Below are positions 26,383 through 35,227 of a DNA stretch of 49,392 bases, in pieces. Each line of letters starts with the position of its first letter. Position 1 is the stretch's first letter. The notes beneath the pieces are model-generated. The model searched no databases. It was given only the letters and a program-made list of their open reading frames with translations, and was not told the origin of the DNA. The DNA comes from an uncultured bacterium (GTDB taxonomy: Bacteria > Verrucomicrobiota > Kiritimatiellia > RFP12 > UBA1067), in NCBI GenBank assembly GCA_902775595.1, contig CACYNF010000008.1:1-49392 (forward strand), read 5' to 3'. The translations under genes were made by a program, and so were the position numbers.

Positions 26383-26390
26383 TGTTCCGT

Positions 26391-26399
26391 ATTATACCA
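26391..26399 (-). promoter_or_regulatory. Extended -10 (TGG-TATAAT) of the KS-like operon; predicted leaderless
   Basis: The minus strand reads TTTTGGTATAATACGG, and the hexamer ends eight bases before the GTG start. It lies between the tRNA-Ser gene and the operon. Confidence 0.6.
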
Positions 26400-26419
26400 A
26401 AAAACGGACGGGAAAATGG

Positions 26420-26510
26420 CGGAGAGAGAGGGATTCGAACCCTCGGTACGGAAATTAACCCGTACGACGATTTAGCAAACCGTTGCCTTCAGCCACTCGG
26501 CCATCTCTCC
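26420..26510 (-). tRNA. tRNA-Ser(GCU)
   Basis: On the minus strand GGAGAGA pairs with TCTCTCC as acceptor stem. The anticodon loop TTTGCTAAA gives anticodon GCT. The T arm contains GGTTCGAATCC, and a long variable arm (TACGGGTTAATTTCCGTA) marks the class II serine type. CCA is encoded directly downstream (26417-26419). Confidence 0.96.
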
Positions 26511-26532
26511 AAATCGTTCGCCGCGTATTGTA

Positions 26533-27705
26533 TCAAATGCGCTGTTCGCCGTCAATGAAGACGGCGGACGGCTTCCAGCTGCGCGGGTTTATGACGACGA
26601 GATCGGCCGTATACCCCTTCTCGACCTTGCCGAGAGTCTTGCCCCAGCCAAGCTCGATCGCCTGGTTCCACGAGGTCGTGCGGACGAGGTCCTTGAGCGG
26701 GATCCCCGTGACGTCGTGGACGTTCTTGAGGCCCATGCCCATCCAGAGCGTGGAGCCGGCGAGGTTGCCGCCTTCGACGAGTCTTGCCTCGCCGCCCTTG
26801 AGGAGGACCTTGAGCCCGCCCATCTCGAACGCGTAGCCGTCCTTGCAGTGCGAGCAGCGGAGCGAATCGGTGATCATCTGGATGTGCTCGAGACTGCGGC
26901 GCGTGAAGATGAGGTTGAGCATGTCGGGGCAGAGGTGGATCTTGTCGCAGATGACCTCGGTGTTGAGGTCCTCGACGAGGAATCCCGCGCCGACCATGCC
27001 GATCTCGCGGTGGTGGAGAGGCGTCATCTGGTTGCAGAAGTGCGTCATGTGCCTGAGGCCGTTCTTGTACGCCTTCCTGAGGTCGGCGAACTTCGCGCCC
27101 GTGTGGCCGCAGCTCGGGACGACGCCCGCCTTGAAGCACTCCTTCGCGAACTTGTCGCCGCCCTCCGTCTCGACGGCGTAGGAGATGAGCTTCACGGGAT
27201 AGATCTTCGCGATCTCCTTCACTTCCCTGATGTCGGGTTTGCGGACGAACTTCGGGTTCTGCGCGCCGCAGCACTTGACGTTGATGAACGGGCCCTCAAG
27301 GTGGATGCCGGGAACCTTCGCGTACGGCATGCCGGCGTCGGCGTACGCCTTCGCGTTCTTCGCGGCGACCTTAAGCTCTCCGTTGGAGACGGTGAGAGTC
27401 GTGGGGAGGACGGTCGTCACGCCCTCCGCGAGCTTCGCCTTCGCGAACTCGAAGACCGCCTTCGGGTCGGCGTCGCAGAAGTCGTAGCCGAGCGCGCCGT
27501 GGGTATGGACGTCGATGAAGCCGGGCATCACGTACTGCCCGCGAACGTCGACGACCGTCGTCTTCGCGTCCGGCTTGACGGGCTTCGAGCCCTTGATGAC
27601 CTGTTTTACCTTCTTGCCCTCGACGACGATCGTGGCGTTCTCGATGTCGACGCCGGGCGAGATGACGTGTGCGTTTACGATGACGGTCTTGTTCACGATA
27701 TCCAT
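26533..27705 (-). CDS. nagA: N-acetylglucosamine-6-phosphate deacetylase
   Basis: A 390-residue amidohydrolase that deacetylates GlcNAc-6-P, feeding amino sugars into glycolysis and cell-wall synthesis. Metal and substrate sites are visible: DVHTHG, HLEGPF (Glu ligand), GHTGA, THFCNQMTPLHHRE and the catalytic Asp in ITDSLRC. It fits with the nearby sulfatase and mannosidase genes as part of host-glycan use. AAGGAAGGGA precedes the ATG. No nagB is adjacent. Confidence 0.92.
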   Translation of the reverse strand: MDIVNKTVIVNAHVISPGVDIENATIVVEGKKVKQVIKGSKPVKPDAKTTVVDVRGQYVMPGFIDVHTHGALGYDFCDADPKAVFEFAKAKLAEGVTTVLPTTLTVSNGELKVAAKNAKAYADAGMPYAKVPGIHLEGPFINVKCCGAQNPKFVRKPDIREVKEIAKIYPVKLISYAVETEGGDKFAKECFKAGVVPSCGHTGAKFADLRKAYKNGLRHMTHFCNQMTPLHHREIGMVGAGFLVEDLNTEVICDKIHLCPDMLNLIFTRRSLEHIQMITDSLRCSHCKDGYAFEMGGLKVLLKGGEARLVEGGNLAGSTLWMGMGLKNVHDVTGIPLKDLVRTTSWNQAIELGWGKTLGKVEKGYTADLVVINPRSWKPSAVFIDGEQRI

Positions 27706-27735
27706 TCCCTTCCTTGGGTTTTCGTTTTACGGAGT

Positions 27736-27744
27736 ATTATACCA
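27736..27744 (-). promoter_or_regulatory. Extended -10 (TGG-TATAAT) of nagA
   Basis: The minus strand reads TTGTGGTATAATACTCC about 30 bases before the start. No good -35 is seen at 16-18 bases, so the TGG extension probably compensates. Confidence 0.6.
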
Positions 27745-27806
27745 CAACTTCAGCGGCAATGCCGCGCCACGGATGAAATTCGCCGCACGCGAAGAGCCGC
27801 CCGCCG

Positions 27807-28928
27807 TCAGCAGTCGGCTTCGGCGAAGATGGAGGTTGCGTAGGTGCCGTCCGGGCGGACGGTGAACACGCGCACGCCGATGTTGTTGTCGTTGTAGCTC
27901 CCGAACGTGCAGCACTTCGTCATGCCGAGCCGTATCCCGTTCGCATCCGTTCCGTCGAACGTGTTCATGTGGTCGTGCCCAAAGTACGCGCCCCTGAGGT
28001 TCCCCGTCCTGCGCCAGCTGTCGTAGAGCGTGCGCCCCTCGAACGTGTGCGCGGCGTCGCGGTATGTCCTCCAGTACGGCGGGCACGTGTGCTCCTTGAG
28101 GGCGCCTGCGACGCCGGGCGCGAGAAGCATGCGCCGGGGGCCGTCGGGACAGTCCATCCTGTAGCCGGTCTCCGGTCCCTCCTTCGCCTTCGGGTCGGCG
28201 CAGGGCGGCGCATCGACGAAGAGCCCGTGGATGTTCACGTCGGGAACGATTATGTGCTGGAACCAGAGGCACGGAGTCTTCCCCGAGACGCGCTCGTACC
28301 ACGCGATCTGGTCGGTTTGGCAGCCCTCGTAGCCGGGCCAATCCGGGCCCGTCTTCTCCGGGTAGTCGCCCGAATCCATGACGAACAGGTTGAACGACGG
28401 ACGCCGCGCGCCGCGCTCGAAGAGCGAGACCACGCCGCTTCCGACGCCGTGCAGCTCCGGCACGTCGTGGTCGACGAACAGCTCGCCGCCGCGCGACTTG
28501 TAGTAGTCGTACTGCTCCTGGCGGGAGAAGCGGTCCGGGCCCTTCAGTTCCGAGTCGTGGTTGCCGAAGGTGACGCAGAACGGAATCCCCGCCTCGCGGA
28601 AGAGGTCTATCATCGGATCGACCGCCTCCTCGAACTTCCCGTGCGCGTTGACGTCTCCGTTCTGTCCGTTGACGTTGTCGCCCGTCAGCACGAGGAGCGA
28701 GGGGGCGTGTTTCGCAAACGCCGCGCGCAGAACGCGCTCGACGCGCGGGTGCAGCCTGCGGCCGTTGGGGTTGAGGTGGAGGTCGGTGAGGTGGAGGAAG
28801 GTGAACTTCCCGTCTGGGCCGAACTCGAAGCGCGGCGCATTTGCCGCGCCGCCATTGTCGCCGAACGAGGCGCATCCCACAGCCGCGAACGCGGCGGACG
28901 AGGCGATGAACGATCTTCTTGTAATCAT
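27807..28928 (-). CDS. Tat-type lipoprotein metallophosphoesterase
   Basis: A 373-residue calcineurin-like phosphoesterase. The N-terminus combines a twin-arginine ITRRSFIAS with a lipobox-like AVGC, so the protein is likely exported folded and anchored. The five metal-binding motifs are visible: DLHL (DxH), TGDNVNG (GDxxN), FGNHD (GNHD), WFQHI (H) and YFGHDHMN (GHxH). Substrate is unknown; related proteins are often listed as Icc- or PhoD-like. The start at 28928 is 13 bases after the DUF4838 gene stop, so they form an operon. Confidence 0.9.
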   Translation of the reverse strand: MITRRSFIASSAAFAAVGCASFGDNGGAANAPRFEFGPDGKFTFLHLTDLHLNPNGRRLHPRVERVLRAAFAKHAPSLLVLTGDNVNGQNGDVNAHGKFEEAVDPMIDLFREAGIPFCVTFGNHDSELKGPDRFSRQEQYDYYKSRGGELFVDHDVPELHGVGSGVVSLFERGARRPSFNLFVMDSGDYPEKTGPDWPGYEGCQTDQIAWYERVSGKTPCLWFQHIIVPDVNIHGLFVDAPPCADPKAKEGPETGYRMDCPDGPRRMLLAPGVAGALKEHTCPPYWRTYRDAAHTFEGRTLYDSWRRTGNLRGAYFGHDHMNTFDGTDANGIRLGMTKCCTFGSYNDNNIGVRVFTVRPDGTYATSIFAEADC

Positions 28929-28941
28929 TTTCCTGTTCCTT

Positions 28942-30684
28942 TCATTTGCGAAGCCCTGCGCGGTACGCCCTGAAGCCCTCGAGCATGTACTGCCAGATGC
29001 CGTGCTTCCAGTTGGCGACGCGCGATTTTGCGGTCGGGGTGTCGGCGAGACGCTCCGCCTCGTCCACAAGCGCGCCGAGGCGCGCCATCACCTCTTCCGT
29101 GCCGAGGTCTCCCCAGGCGATCTCCTCCGTCTGGCGGACATGCGCGGCGAGGAACTCGGGCGAGTAGTTCGCGCGGTCGCAGTAGCGCTCCTCGACGATG
29201 CCGTAGAACTCCCTCAGGGGAGCCGCCGCCGCGCCGTAGGACGAGAAGTACTCGCGCTCGAGCGAGCGGAGCGGCTCGCGCGGGTCCCACATCCACCTGA
29301 GCGAGAGGAAGTTCTCGTAGTCGTCCACAAAGCCGCAGTTGTAGATGTTCTCCGAGACGTCGAGTCTGTGGAAGAGCCGGTACTCCTCCTCGAGCGCGCG
29401 GTCGAAGAACCCCGGGAAGCAGTTGTAGGGCCGCCTTCCGGCAAGCCGCTCCTTGGGGAAGGTGTGGTAGAGCCAGAGGCCGAAGGGCCTGTCGGGATAC
29501 GCGGCGCGCCAGTCCGCGAGCCGCCGCATCTCGGAGTCGTGGCGCAGCGCGTAGGGGATCCTGTTGCACGTGAAGCAGAAGTGGACAATGACATTCGGCT
29601 CGAGCCTGAAGGAGGGAGCGCAGCAGTGGGTGTAGTAGGCGAGCGTCGAGATCTTCCTGCCGGGATGCGACTTCGCGATCTCCCGCGCGACGGCGTTGAC
29701 GAACCTGAACCAGTGGTCGGACTGCTGCGAGCTGACGTTCGCAAGCTCGGGCCTGTACTCGCGCTCGCACCTCTCGCATCTGCAGAACGACTTGTTGTCC
29801 ATCGGCTCGATGCAGCAGACGTCCCTGCCCCACGTCGTCAGCCCCTTGTCGAAGTAGTCGCGTATGTCCGCGACGGCCTGCTTCAGCGTCTCGGGGTTCG
29901 TGTAGCAGAGCTGCGGCGGGCGCTTCTCGCCTTCGTATCCCTTCGCGAAAAGCTCGGGGCGGTAGCGTTCGAATTTCGGGCTCGAGCTGTCCCAGAAGCG
30001 GTCGTACCATCCGTAGAACGAGTGGCATGCGTGGACGACCTCTCCTCCGGTCTTCATCCTCCGCAGGAAAAGCCGCTTGCGATTCGATATCTCCTCGAGG
30101 GCGGCGGCGAAGGACGAATTCGTCGCGAACGCGGAGGGATAGGCGACGCGGAGGTAGTTCGTCCAGCCGGGAGTGCCGGCCTCCCACAGCTCGGGGGAGT
30201 AGTCGCCAGTCGGTGTGCGCCCCTTGGCGAACGGCCTGCCCGCGCAGTCCCTGCGCCTCACGGAAAGGCCGGGGTCTCGCGGAATCAGCGTCCCGGCGTC
30301 GGTCGGGTCGAGCCACGTCACGCCGCAGTAGTCGCGGAGAAAATCGTATACCGCGTATTCGGGGAACGCGCCGCTTTCGAGGGAGACTCCGCCGCGGGAG
30401 AAGGCGATGCGCGTCTCCTGTGGTTCGAGGCCGTGCGCAAGGGAGATCGTGATGGCGCCGCGGCCGAGCGAAGGCGCGGCGACGACGGCGAAGGATGCGC
30501 CGGTGATCTTGTCGAGGTGTTCCTTGAGTTCGCCGGCGGCGAAGCGGACTCGCTCCGCGGGATCCGCGCCGACGACAATGTCGGCGAGGGGAATGGAGTC
30601 TTCGGCGAGGCGCAGGCGGGGGGAGAGGAGGGGCGTGGTGCAGCCGGCGAGGGCGACGCAGAGAAATAGTGCCGAGTACTTCAC
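28942..30684 (-). CDS. DUF4838-containing lipoprotein (glycoside-hydrolase-like)
   Basis: A 580-residue lipoprotein (MKYSALFLCVALAGC). After the lipid anchor an alpha-glucuronidase/GH20-like N-terminal domain appears (RFAAGELKEHLDKITGA, YAVYDFLRDYCGVTWL), followed by a DUF4838 TIM-barrel-like region with the cysteine-containing FCRCERCEREY, LAYYTHCCAPSF and FCFTCNRIPYA. DUF4838 proteins are widespread in gut Bacteroidota and Verrucomicrobiota loci for polysaccharide use, with function undetermined. The start is GTG. It has an unusually strong promoter and leads the metallophosphoesterase gene. Confidence 0.86.
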   Translation of the reverse strand: MKYSALFLCVALAGCTTPLLSPRLRLAEDSIPLADIVVGADPAERVRFAAGELKEHLDKITGASFAVVAAPSLGRGAITISLAHGLEPQETRIAFSRGGVSLESGAFPEYAVYDFLRDYCGVTWLDPTDAGTLIPRDPGLSVRRRDCAGRPFAKGRTPTGDYSPELWEAGTPGWTNYLRVAYPSAFATNSSFAAALEEISNRKRLFLRRMKTGGEVVHACHSFYGWYDRFWDSSSPKFERYRPELFAKGYEGEKRPPQLCYTNPETLKQAVADIRDYFDKGLTTWGRDVCCIEPMDNKSFCRCERCEREYRPELANVSSQQSDHWFRFVNAVAREIAKSHPGRKISTLAYYTHCCAPSFRLEPNVIVHFCFTCNRIPYALRHDSEMRRLADWRAAYPDRPFGLWLYHTFPKERLAGRRPYNCFPGFFDRALEEEYRLFHRLDVSENIYNCGFVDDYENFLSLRWMWDPREPLRSLEREYFSSYGAAAAPLREFYGIVEERYCDRANYSPEFLAAHVRQTEEIAWGDLGTEEVMARLGALVDEAERLADTPTAKSRVANWKHGIWQYMLEGFRAYRAGLRK

Positions 30685-30752
30685 TCTATAAAATCCATGA
30701 TATTATACTCTTTAAGGATTATTCCCGAGCAGAATTATTCCTCGCACGCATA

Positions 30753-30782
30753 ATTATACAAAACCTTCTCCCGCGCTGTCAA
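30753..30782 (-). promoter_or_regulatory. Consensus promoter of the DUF4838 operon, with a second -10-like box and GGAATAAT repeats downstream
   Basis: On the minus strand TTGACA (30782-30777), an 18-base spacer and TATAAT (30758-30753). Downstream the transcript carries GGAATAAT twice about 17 bases apart and a further TATAAT at 30707-30702, 17 bases before the GTG. Either tandem promoters or an operator are possible. Confidence 0.7.
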
Positions 30783-30786
30783 CCGC

Positions 30787-31743
30787 CTACGGCGTCATGT
30801 CGAGCGGCAAAACCACAGTAATGGTCGTTCCCTTGCCCAAGGCGGACTTGCAGCCGATCGTGCCGCCGTATAATTTGACTACGGAGTCGACATAGGCAAG
30901 GCCGTTGCCGTCGCCAGGGCGCGAGGAAGTCCGCTCGGCTCGGTAAAACCGTTCGAACATGTGGCCCTGACACTCTTTCGACATGCCGACGCCCGTATCG
31001 GCGACAGTCAACCTGACGCGCCCCGGAAACTTTCGCCCAAGCGAAACGGAGATTGTCCCCTTGTCCGTGTACTTGACGGCGTTGTCGACAAGATTGCTCA
31101 CGAGACGCAAAAGCCTTTGCCTGTGCGAGCGAACGACTATCGGTTCTGGCGGCACGCTGTAGCCGAGCTTCACGCCCTTTGCTTCCGCCGCGGACTCGAA
31201 CATGTCAACGAGACCACCGACAACATCAGACAGATCGACATCCTCAAGGGGCTCCCGAACCTCGCCATTGTAGTTCCTGATGATTTCAGACTGCATGTCG
31301 AACATCTCGAGCAGCGTCTCGCTTGACTCCTGCATTTCCTCTAAGGCGGTCTTCGGCTCCTTGTAGCCCGCGAGTGCATATTCCACATTGTGCTTAAGGC
31401 TCGCCACAGGTCCTCGCAAGTCGTGTATGATTTCGCGAAGAAACGACTGAAGTGTTCCGACCGGCTTCGATATGGACGCGGCGGCCAGCAACAGCAAGAC
31501 GATGGTGACGAGAGACAACGCCGTTGGAATCCATGTTGACTTCCTCGCCTCGAGGACGACTTGCATAAGTGCATCCTTGGACTCTGCTAAGCTCTTCATC
31601 CGATAGGCAGAAGCAGCATCCTTCGCAAGTTTCTTGTCCGTGACCAGGATATGATATGGCATCCACACGAGCATGATCAATGCACCGAGGAATACGACCC
31701 TGCGGAAAATTGCGCGAGCGAGCGGATCTTTAGAGTATCGCAT
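30787..31743 (-). CDS. Sensor histidine kinase
   Basis: A 318-residue membrane kinase. TM1 is about 12-33, followed by a short extracytoplasmic loop, TM2 about 71-90, then the H-box EIIHDLRGPVASL with His107. N, G1 and G2 boxes follow: NLVDNAVKY, ADTGVGM and GDGNGLAYVDSVVKLYGG. The sensor loop of about 38 residues is too small for a ligand domain, so it may sense the membrane or a partner protein. It overlaps the regulator gene by 14 bases and is transcribed away from the secreted cassette. The start at 31743 was chosen over 31794 because the upstream residues overlap the regulator's coding end. Confidence 0.92.
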   Translation of the reverse strand: MRYSKDPLARAIFRRVVFLGALIMLVWMPYHILVTDKKLAKDAASAYRMKSLAESKDALMQVVLEARKSTWIPTALSLVTIVLLLLAAASISKPVGTLQSFLREIIHDLRGPVASLKHNVEYALAGYKEPKTALEEMQESSETLLEMFDMQSEIIRNYNGEVREPLEDVDLSDVVGGLVDMFESAAEAKGVKLGYSVPPEPIVVRSHRQRLLRLVSNLVDNAVKYTDKGTISVSLGRKFPGRVRLTVADTGVGMSKECQGHMFERFYRAERTSSRPGDGNGLAYVDSVVKLYGGTIGCKSALGKGTTITVVLPLDMTP

Positions 31744-32395
31744 AGCCAACGCCCTTCTTCGTCTCAATGACATTCCCAGCGCCACAGGCCTCAAGCCGCT
31801 CGCAGAGGCGCAGCTTCACCTGCCTGACGGCGTCCAAACCCAAGGTCTTTGCACCCGGGCAGATTTCCTTGAGTATCCGCTTGGCGGGGACGTACCTACC
31901 TCGGTTGTCGAGCAACAGCACGAGGAAGTCGAAGATCTGCCCCTTGAGCTCCAAGTCCTTGTCGTTGCAGAATGCCGTACGCTCGGCCCTGTTGACGACG
32001 ATGGATCGATAGGCAATCACGGACTGCTCGCCGCCGACACGCCGCTCTAACGCCGTGACATACGACATCAATTCGTCAGCAGAAACAGGTTTCTCGATGT
32101 AGTGGTCGGCACCAGCCCGCACCACCTCAAGCCGCTCGGCCTTCCCCACGTGGTTGCTGACGCAGATGATGATCGCCTTGATCCCGTTTCGCCGCGCGTT
32201 TCTGACAATGGTTTCGCCGTCCATGCCAGGCAGGACCTGGTCGACGATGGCGACATCGTAGTCCCCGCTACCAAGCATGGAATATCCGATGTCGCCAGCA
32301 TGAGCTATATCGCATTTGTAGCCCATGGACTTGAGCACCGCCATGTAGTCCGCCGCCTCGGTGCTGTTATCCTCGATCACAAGCGCTTTTCTCAT
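31730..32395 (-). CDS. OmpR-family response regulator
   Basis: A 221-residue regulator. The receiver has IEDN (acidic pair), phospho-acceptor Asp52 in VDQVLPGMDG and the conserved Lys in IEKPVSADEL. The winged-helix effector follows, ending IETKKGVGYAIL. The first gene of the two-component operon, with a TAGAAT box six bases before the ATG (leaderless). It diverges from the secreted-protein cassette, which it is the natural candidate to control. Confidence 0.93.
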   Translation of the reverse strand: MRKALVIEDNSTEAADYMAVLKSMGYKCDIAHAGDIGYSMLGSGDYDVAIVDQVLPGMDGETIVRNARRNGIKAIIICVSNHVGKAERLEVVRAGADHYIEKPVSADELMSYVTALERRVGGEQSVIAYRSIVVNRAERTAFCNDKDLELKGQIFDFLVLLLDNRGRYVPAKRILKEICPGAKTLGLDAVRQVKLRLCERLEACGAGNVIETKKGVGYAIL

Positions 32396-32401
32396 GCGGT
32401 T

Positions 32402-32410
32402 ATTCTACCA
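32402..32410 (-). promoter_or_regulatory. Extended -10 (TGG-TAGAAT) of the response regulator operon; predicted leaderless
   Basis: The minus strand reads AATGGTAGAATAACCGCATG. The box is six bases from the start codon, leaving no room for a ribosome-binding site. Confidence 0.6.
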
Positions 32411-32438
32411 TTTTTTCGACTCGTGGAACAGTCCCAGG

Positions 32439-32506
32439 GTCACACGACAACCGTCGCATGTCACGCTAAGTCACAACTTTCTTTCATTCGTTACTTCCAA
32501 GTAACG
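32439..32506 (+). promoter_or_regulatory. Candidate operator region between the two-component system and cassette A
   Basis: GTCAC occurs three times (32439, 32460, 32470), spaced 21 and 10 bases, about two turns and one turn of the helix, the phasing OmpR-type regulators prefer. Downstream lies a perfect palindrome with arms CGTTACTT and AAGTAACG (32489-32506), ending 21 bases before the cassette -10. Binding is not demonstrated. Confidence 0.45.
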
Positions 32507-32524
32507 ATACAAGGAGACAGCACT

Positions 32525-32533
32525 TGGTAGAAT
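32525..32533 (+). promoter_or_regulatory. Extended -10 (TGG-TAGAAT) of cassette A
   Basis: The plus strand reads CACTTGGTAGAATGCC. The predicted transcript starts near 32540, which excludes an ATG at 32532 and supports the ATG at 32565. Confidence 0.55.
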
Positions 32534-32564
32534 GCCAAGTAGACTTTATAAAAGCCCTATCACC

Positions 32565-33041
32565 ATGCACAAAACCTTATCCGCACTGATCGCAACGCTC
32601 GCCGCGACTGCCGCCTGCGCGGCAAACTCGTTCACATGGCCGCAGCTTCCCGAAGGGACTCTGCCCGACACCGAAGTGTCGACCAATGTCGTGCTTCATG
32701 TCAACAGCCAGAAACTGGAGCAGTTCACACTCAACCTTGAAACGACATGCTGCATCTCCAATGAGGTCCTTGTCGCAATCGGATGCGACTCCGACGGAAA
32801 CGGCGATTTGTCATTTGACGAAGCCGATATTGCGTTCGGCTCCGACTGCGGGACACGATATCTCGCCGACTACCGTGCGCAGACCGTCGTCAACCATTCC
32901 GGTTCCTCTGTCATCATCGACAAGAAAGATTTCAACCCAAGCTGGAACCTCGCCAAGATCATAAAACGCGGGCTCGGGGAAGTCGGGGAGGAAATAACCG
33001 AAACAGTCGAGAACGTGCGATTCACCATCACAATACGATAA
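32565..33041 (+). CDS. Cassette A: small secreted EF-hand-like protein
   Basis: A 158-residue protein with a signal peptide (HKTLSALIATLAATAACA). It carries one canonical EF-hand loop, DSDGNGDLSFDE, with ligands at positions 1, 3, 5 and 12, preceded by VAIGC and followed by FGSDCG, so a Cys pair brackets the Ca2+ site. The C-terminal block FNPSWNLAKIIKRGLGE...RFTITIR is shared with the cassette B protein at 40851-41435. No known family was recognised. It is followed after 12 bases by the large cassette A gene. Confidence 0.85.
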   Translation: MHKTLSALIATLAATAACAANSFTWPQLPEGTLPDTEVSTNVVLHVNSQKLEQFTLNLETTCCISNEVLVAIGCDSDGNGDLSFDEADIAFGSDCGTRYLADYRAQTVVNHSGSSVIIDKKDFNPSWNLAKIIKRGLGEVGEEITETVENVRFTITIR

Positions 33042-33053
33042 AAGGAGTCGGCC

Positions 33054-35159
33054 ATGAACATAAACTGGCATCTCGTGGCGTTAATCGTTGGATTTGCCTT
33101 TTACGGATTCCTCGCATGGCTCGCCACAAAACGGCTCGTTTCCTCTGGGTTCAGGCAGATACGAAAGCTGCCGCGCGCGATACAGGCGATTTTCCTGATC
33201 GTCGCCATAATCGCGACAGTCGAAGCGCAGAAAGCCAACACGAACGGCAACAACAACGCCAGCGGCGGGACTAACGGCATGCTGAATGCTGGAGCTCCGT
33301 TCTCGTCGCCAAACCACGGACCGCCAGTCATACAGCAAAACGGCATTACGGCAATGATGCAACACAACGCACTTCTGCAGCGGCTCCAAAACACAGGCAT
33401 CCCGACGCTCACCACGAATGATGTCATCAATGGATACTGCGTCCTGACAGAGATACCAGCTCCCGATGTCGAACTGCCGACGAACGCCGTTCCCGTCGGG
33501 AACTGGCATGTGCACGGCGCGTCATCCCCCTTCGGCGCGAACAAGACAGACTTCCCGGGATTCCCCTTCCCGTTCGGAAAGGATGCAATGCTGTCATCCT
33601 ATACCTGGTTCTTCCAGGACGGCAAGATACGCGCCGACCTTCGCGATGCGGGCACCGAGATCGACTCGGGAATCGGCGACGTCTCCGCCGTACAAGGGGA
33701 AAGCATGCTCGCGAGAAGCGAAGGCGAAGACGGAGAACAGACAATGTGGTGGTGGCATTTCTATGCGCTGCCCAATACAAACGAACCAGTCACCGCCGCG
33801 ATAACGCTGTATCCCGACGGCTGCTTCGCGTTGCTGACGAACGACATCTGGCGAATATGCGCCCCGGTCCGTCCCTTAGAGTGGCTTACGATCTCTGCGC
33901 CCTCCGTCATCATGCGCAACGGGGAGACAAATATCGTGTCCGCCGCCCTTTCCGCCCCGTACAACGTGGACGCACTTCCAACGATTGAGTGCATCGGAGG
34001 CGCAAGTCATGTATCCATAGAGACGATAAACGCCCAAACTCTCTCCGTGCGCGGCATTTCAACGAGCGACACGCTCGATGACGTCAAGTTTGCCGCGAGC
34101 GTGACAGTATGCGGCGAGACGTTCACCGCAACCCAGTCGCTAACTGTCGCATCCGTCAAGTATCTCCACGTGGATTCTCCGGTCGCAGGGATTAGCACCA
34201 ATCCTCCGCCCTTCATCGGCGAGACGGCCTGTCCATTCTCGATCACCAACAGTCTTGCGCCGGACAAGCATCTCGTCGTGCCTTTCTGCAATGTTGCAAC
34301 ACTTGGCGAGAACGGATTTTCCATCGCCAACTTCACGGTCTACATGAATCTCGAGCTCGAGCCAGAGGGAGTCTTCGTGTATGATCTCCCAGGCGAATGG
34401 GAGCTAATCGAGGCAATACCCCAGGCGAGCGGTTCGCTCGTCTCGATATCGCCCATCGACGCAGAGTTCCGAAACCCCAAGAAAGGCGGCATCTACCGCT
34501 TTAGGGGGCGCGTCGGCGGCTCTCCGTGGACGGAGGCCAATGTCGTCCTTCCGGTGTGCGGGGCAGGAGTCGAAGACATATTCATAAGCGACCTCGCCAT
34601 AACACACACGATCATGACAAACCTCTGCATCAAATACGACTGGGAAACGCGAAACAGCCCCATGTTTGGATTGAAATGGTTCGTCCGCGAAGGCGCAGGC
34701 GACTATCTCGGACGGCCAGACAACCAGCAGCGCAAAACGACATGGCTTTACAACCAGGTGAACGACCTGTCTGGCTTCGGCGCAGTCGCGACCTTCTACG
34801 GCTATCCGACGCGGATGGCAAAGTTGAGCAACATGACAGTCGGATTCGGGTCGCAGCTAATCGGAGTCAACAACTTCCGGCAGAACATGTCGCAGTATAT
34901 AGGAGTAGACAACGATGCCACGGCGACGATGAGCTGGGATTGCGGCACAGGGCTTGCCGCACCAGGCGTCAACATCTCCTCAAACTGCGCCGCCTGTGCA
35001 AAGGCAATGTGGAACGTGGCGGACGACAAGGTCCGGCGGCTTTGGCCGAACAACCTGCCGGCGGACAACCACGACCCCTACTCCTACACAGTGGACTACA
35101 ACTTCTACTTCATCTCCCCGGGGCTAATCAACATGGGTCTGGACGAATTCGGCTTTTAG
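33054..35159 (+). CDS. Cassette A: large two-TM surface protein
   Basis: A 701-residue protein. TM1 is about 5-26 and TM2 about 40-58, joined by a basic loop, then a Thr/Asn/Gly linker (KANTNGNNNASGGTNG), a short Gln-rich helix and a long beta-rich extracytoplasmic part. WHVHGASSPFG, FFQDGKIRADLRDAG, ITLYPDGCFALLTND and repeated Ig-like segments are seen; the C-terminal 180 residues hold a Cys-rich part (SSNCAACAKAMW). The layout parallels the cassette B large protein. No enzymatic motif was found. AAAGGAG lies six bases before the ATG. Likely envelope anchored; function unknown. Confidence 0.85.
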   Translation: MNINWHLVALIVGFAFYGFLAWLATKRLVSSGFRQIRKLPRAIQAIFLIVAIIATVEAQKANTNGNNNASGGTNGMLNAGAPFSSPNHGPPVIQQNGITAMMQHNALLQRLQNTGIPTLTTNDVINGYCVLTEIPAPDVELPTNAVPVGNWHVHGASSPFGANKTDFPGFPFPFGKDAMLSSYTWFFQDGKIRADLRDAGTEIDSGIGDVSAVQGESMLARSEGEDGEQTMWWWHFYALPNTNEPVTAAITLYPDGCFALLTNDIWRICAPVRPLEWLTISAPSVIMRNGETNIVSAALSAPYNVDALPTIECIGGASHVSIETINAQTLSVRGISTSDTLDDVKFAASVTVCGETFTATQSLTVASVKYLHVDSPVAGISTNPPPFIGETACPFSITNSLAPDKHLVVPFCNVATLGENGFSIANFTVYMNLELEPEGVFVYDLPGEWELIEAIPQASGSLVSISPIDAEFRNPKKGGIYRFRGRVGGSPWTEANVVLPVCGAGVEDIFISDLAITHTIMTNLCIKYDWETRNSPMFGLKWFVREGAGDYLGRPDNQQRKTTWLYNQVNDLSGFGAVATFYGYPTRMAKLSNMTVGFGSQLIGVNNFRQNMSQYIGVDNDATATMSWDCGTGLAAPGVNISSNCAACAKAMWNVADDKVRRLWPNNLPADNHDPYSYTVDYNFYFISPGLINMGLDEFGF

Positions 35160-35227
35160 CCGATGCCCCATGCCATGCCCCAAAAAAAATCAAAACAGGA
35201 AACATAGATAACGAAAGGACGAGACAA

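Noticed and set aside
32532-32564. ATG at 32532 as start of the cassette A EF-hand protein
   Set aside because: It overlaps the predicted -10 box and adds a polar stretch before a good signal peptide that begins at 32565.
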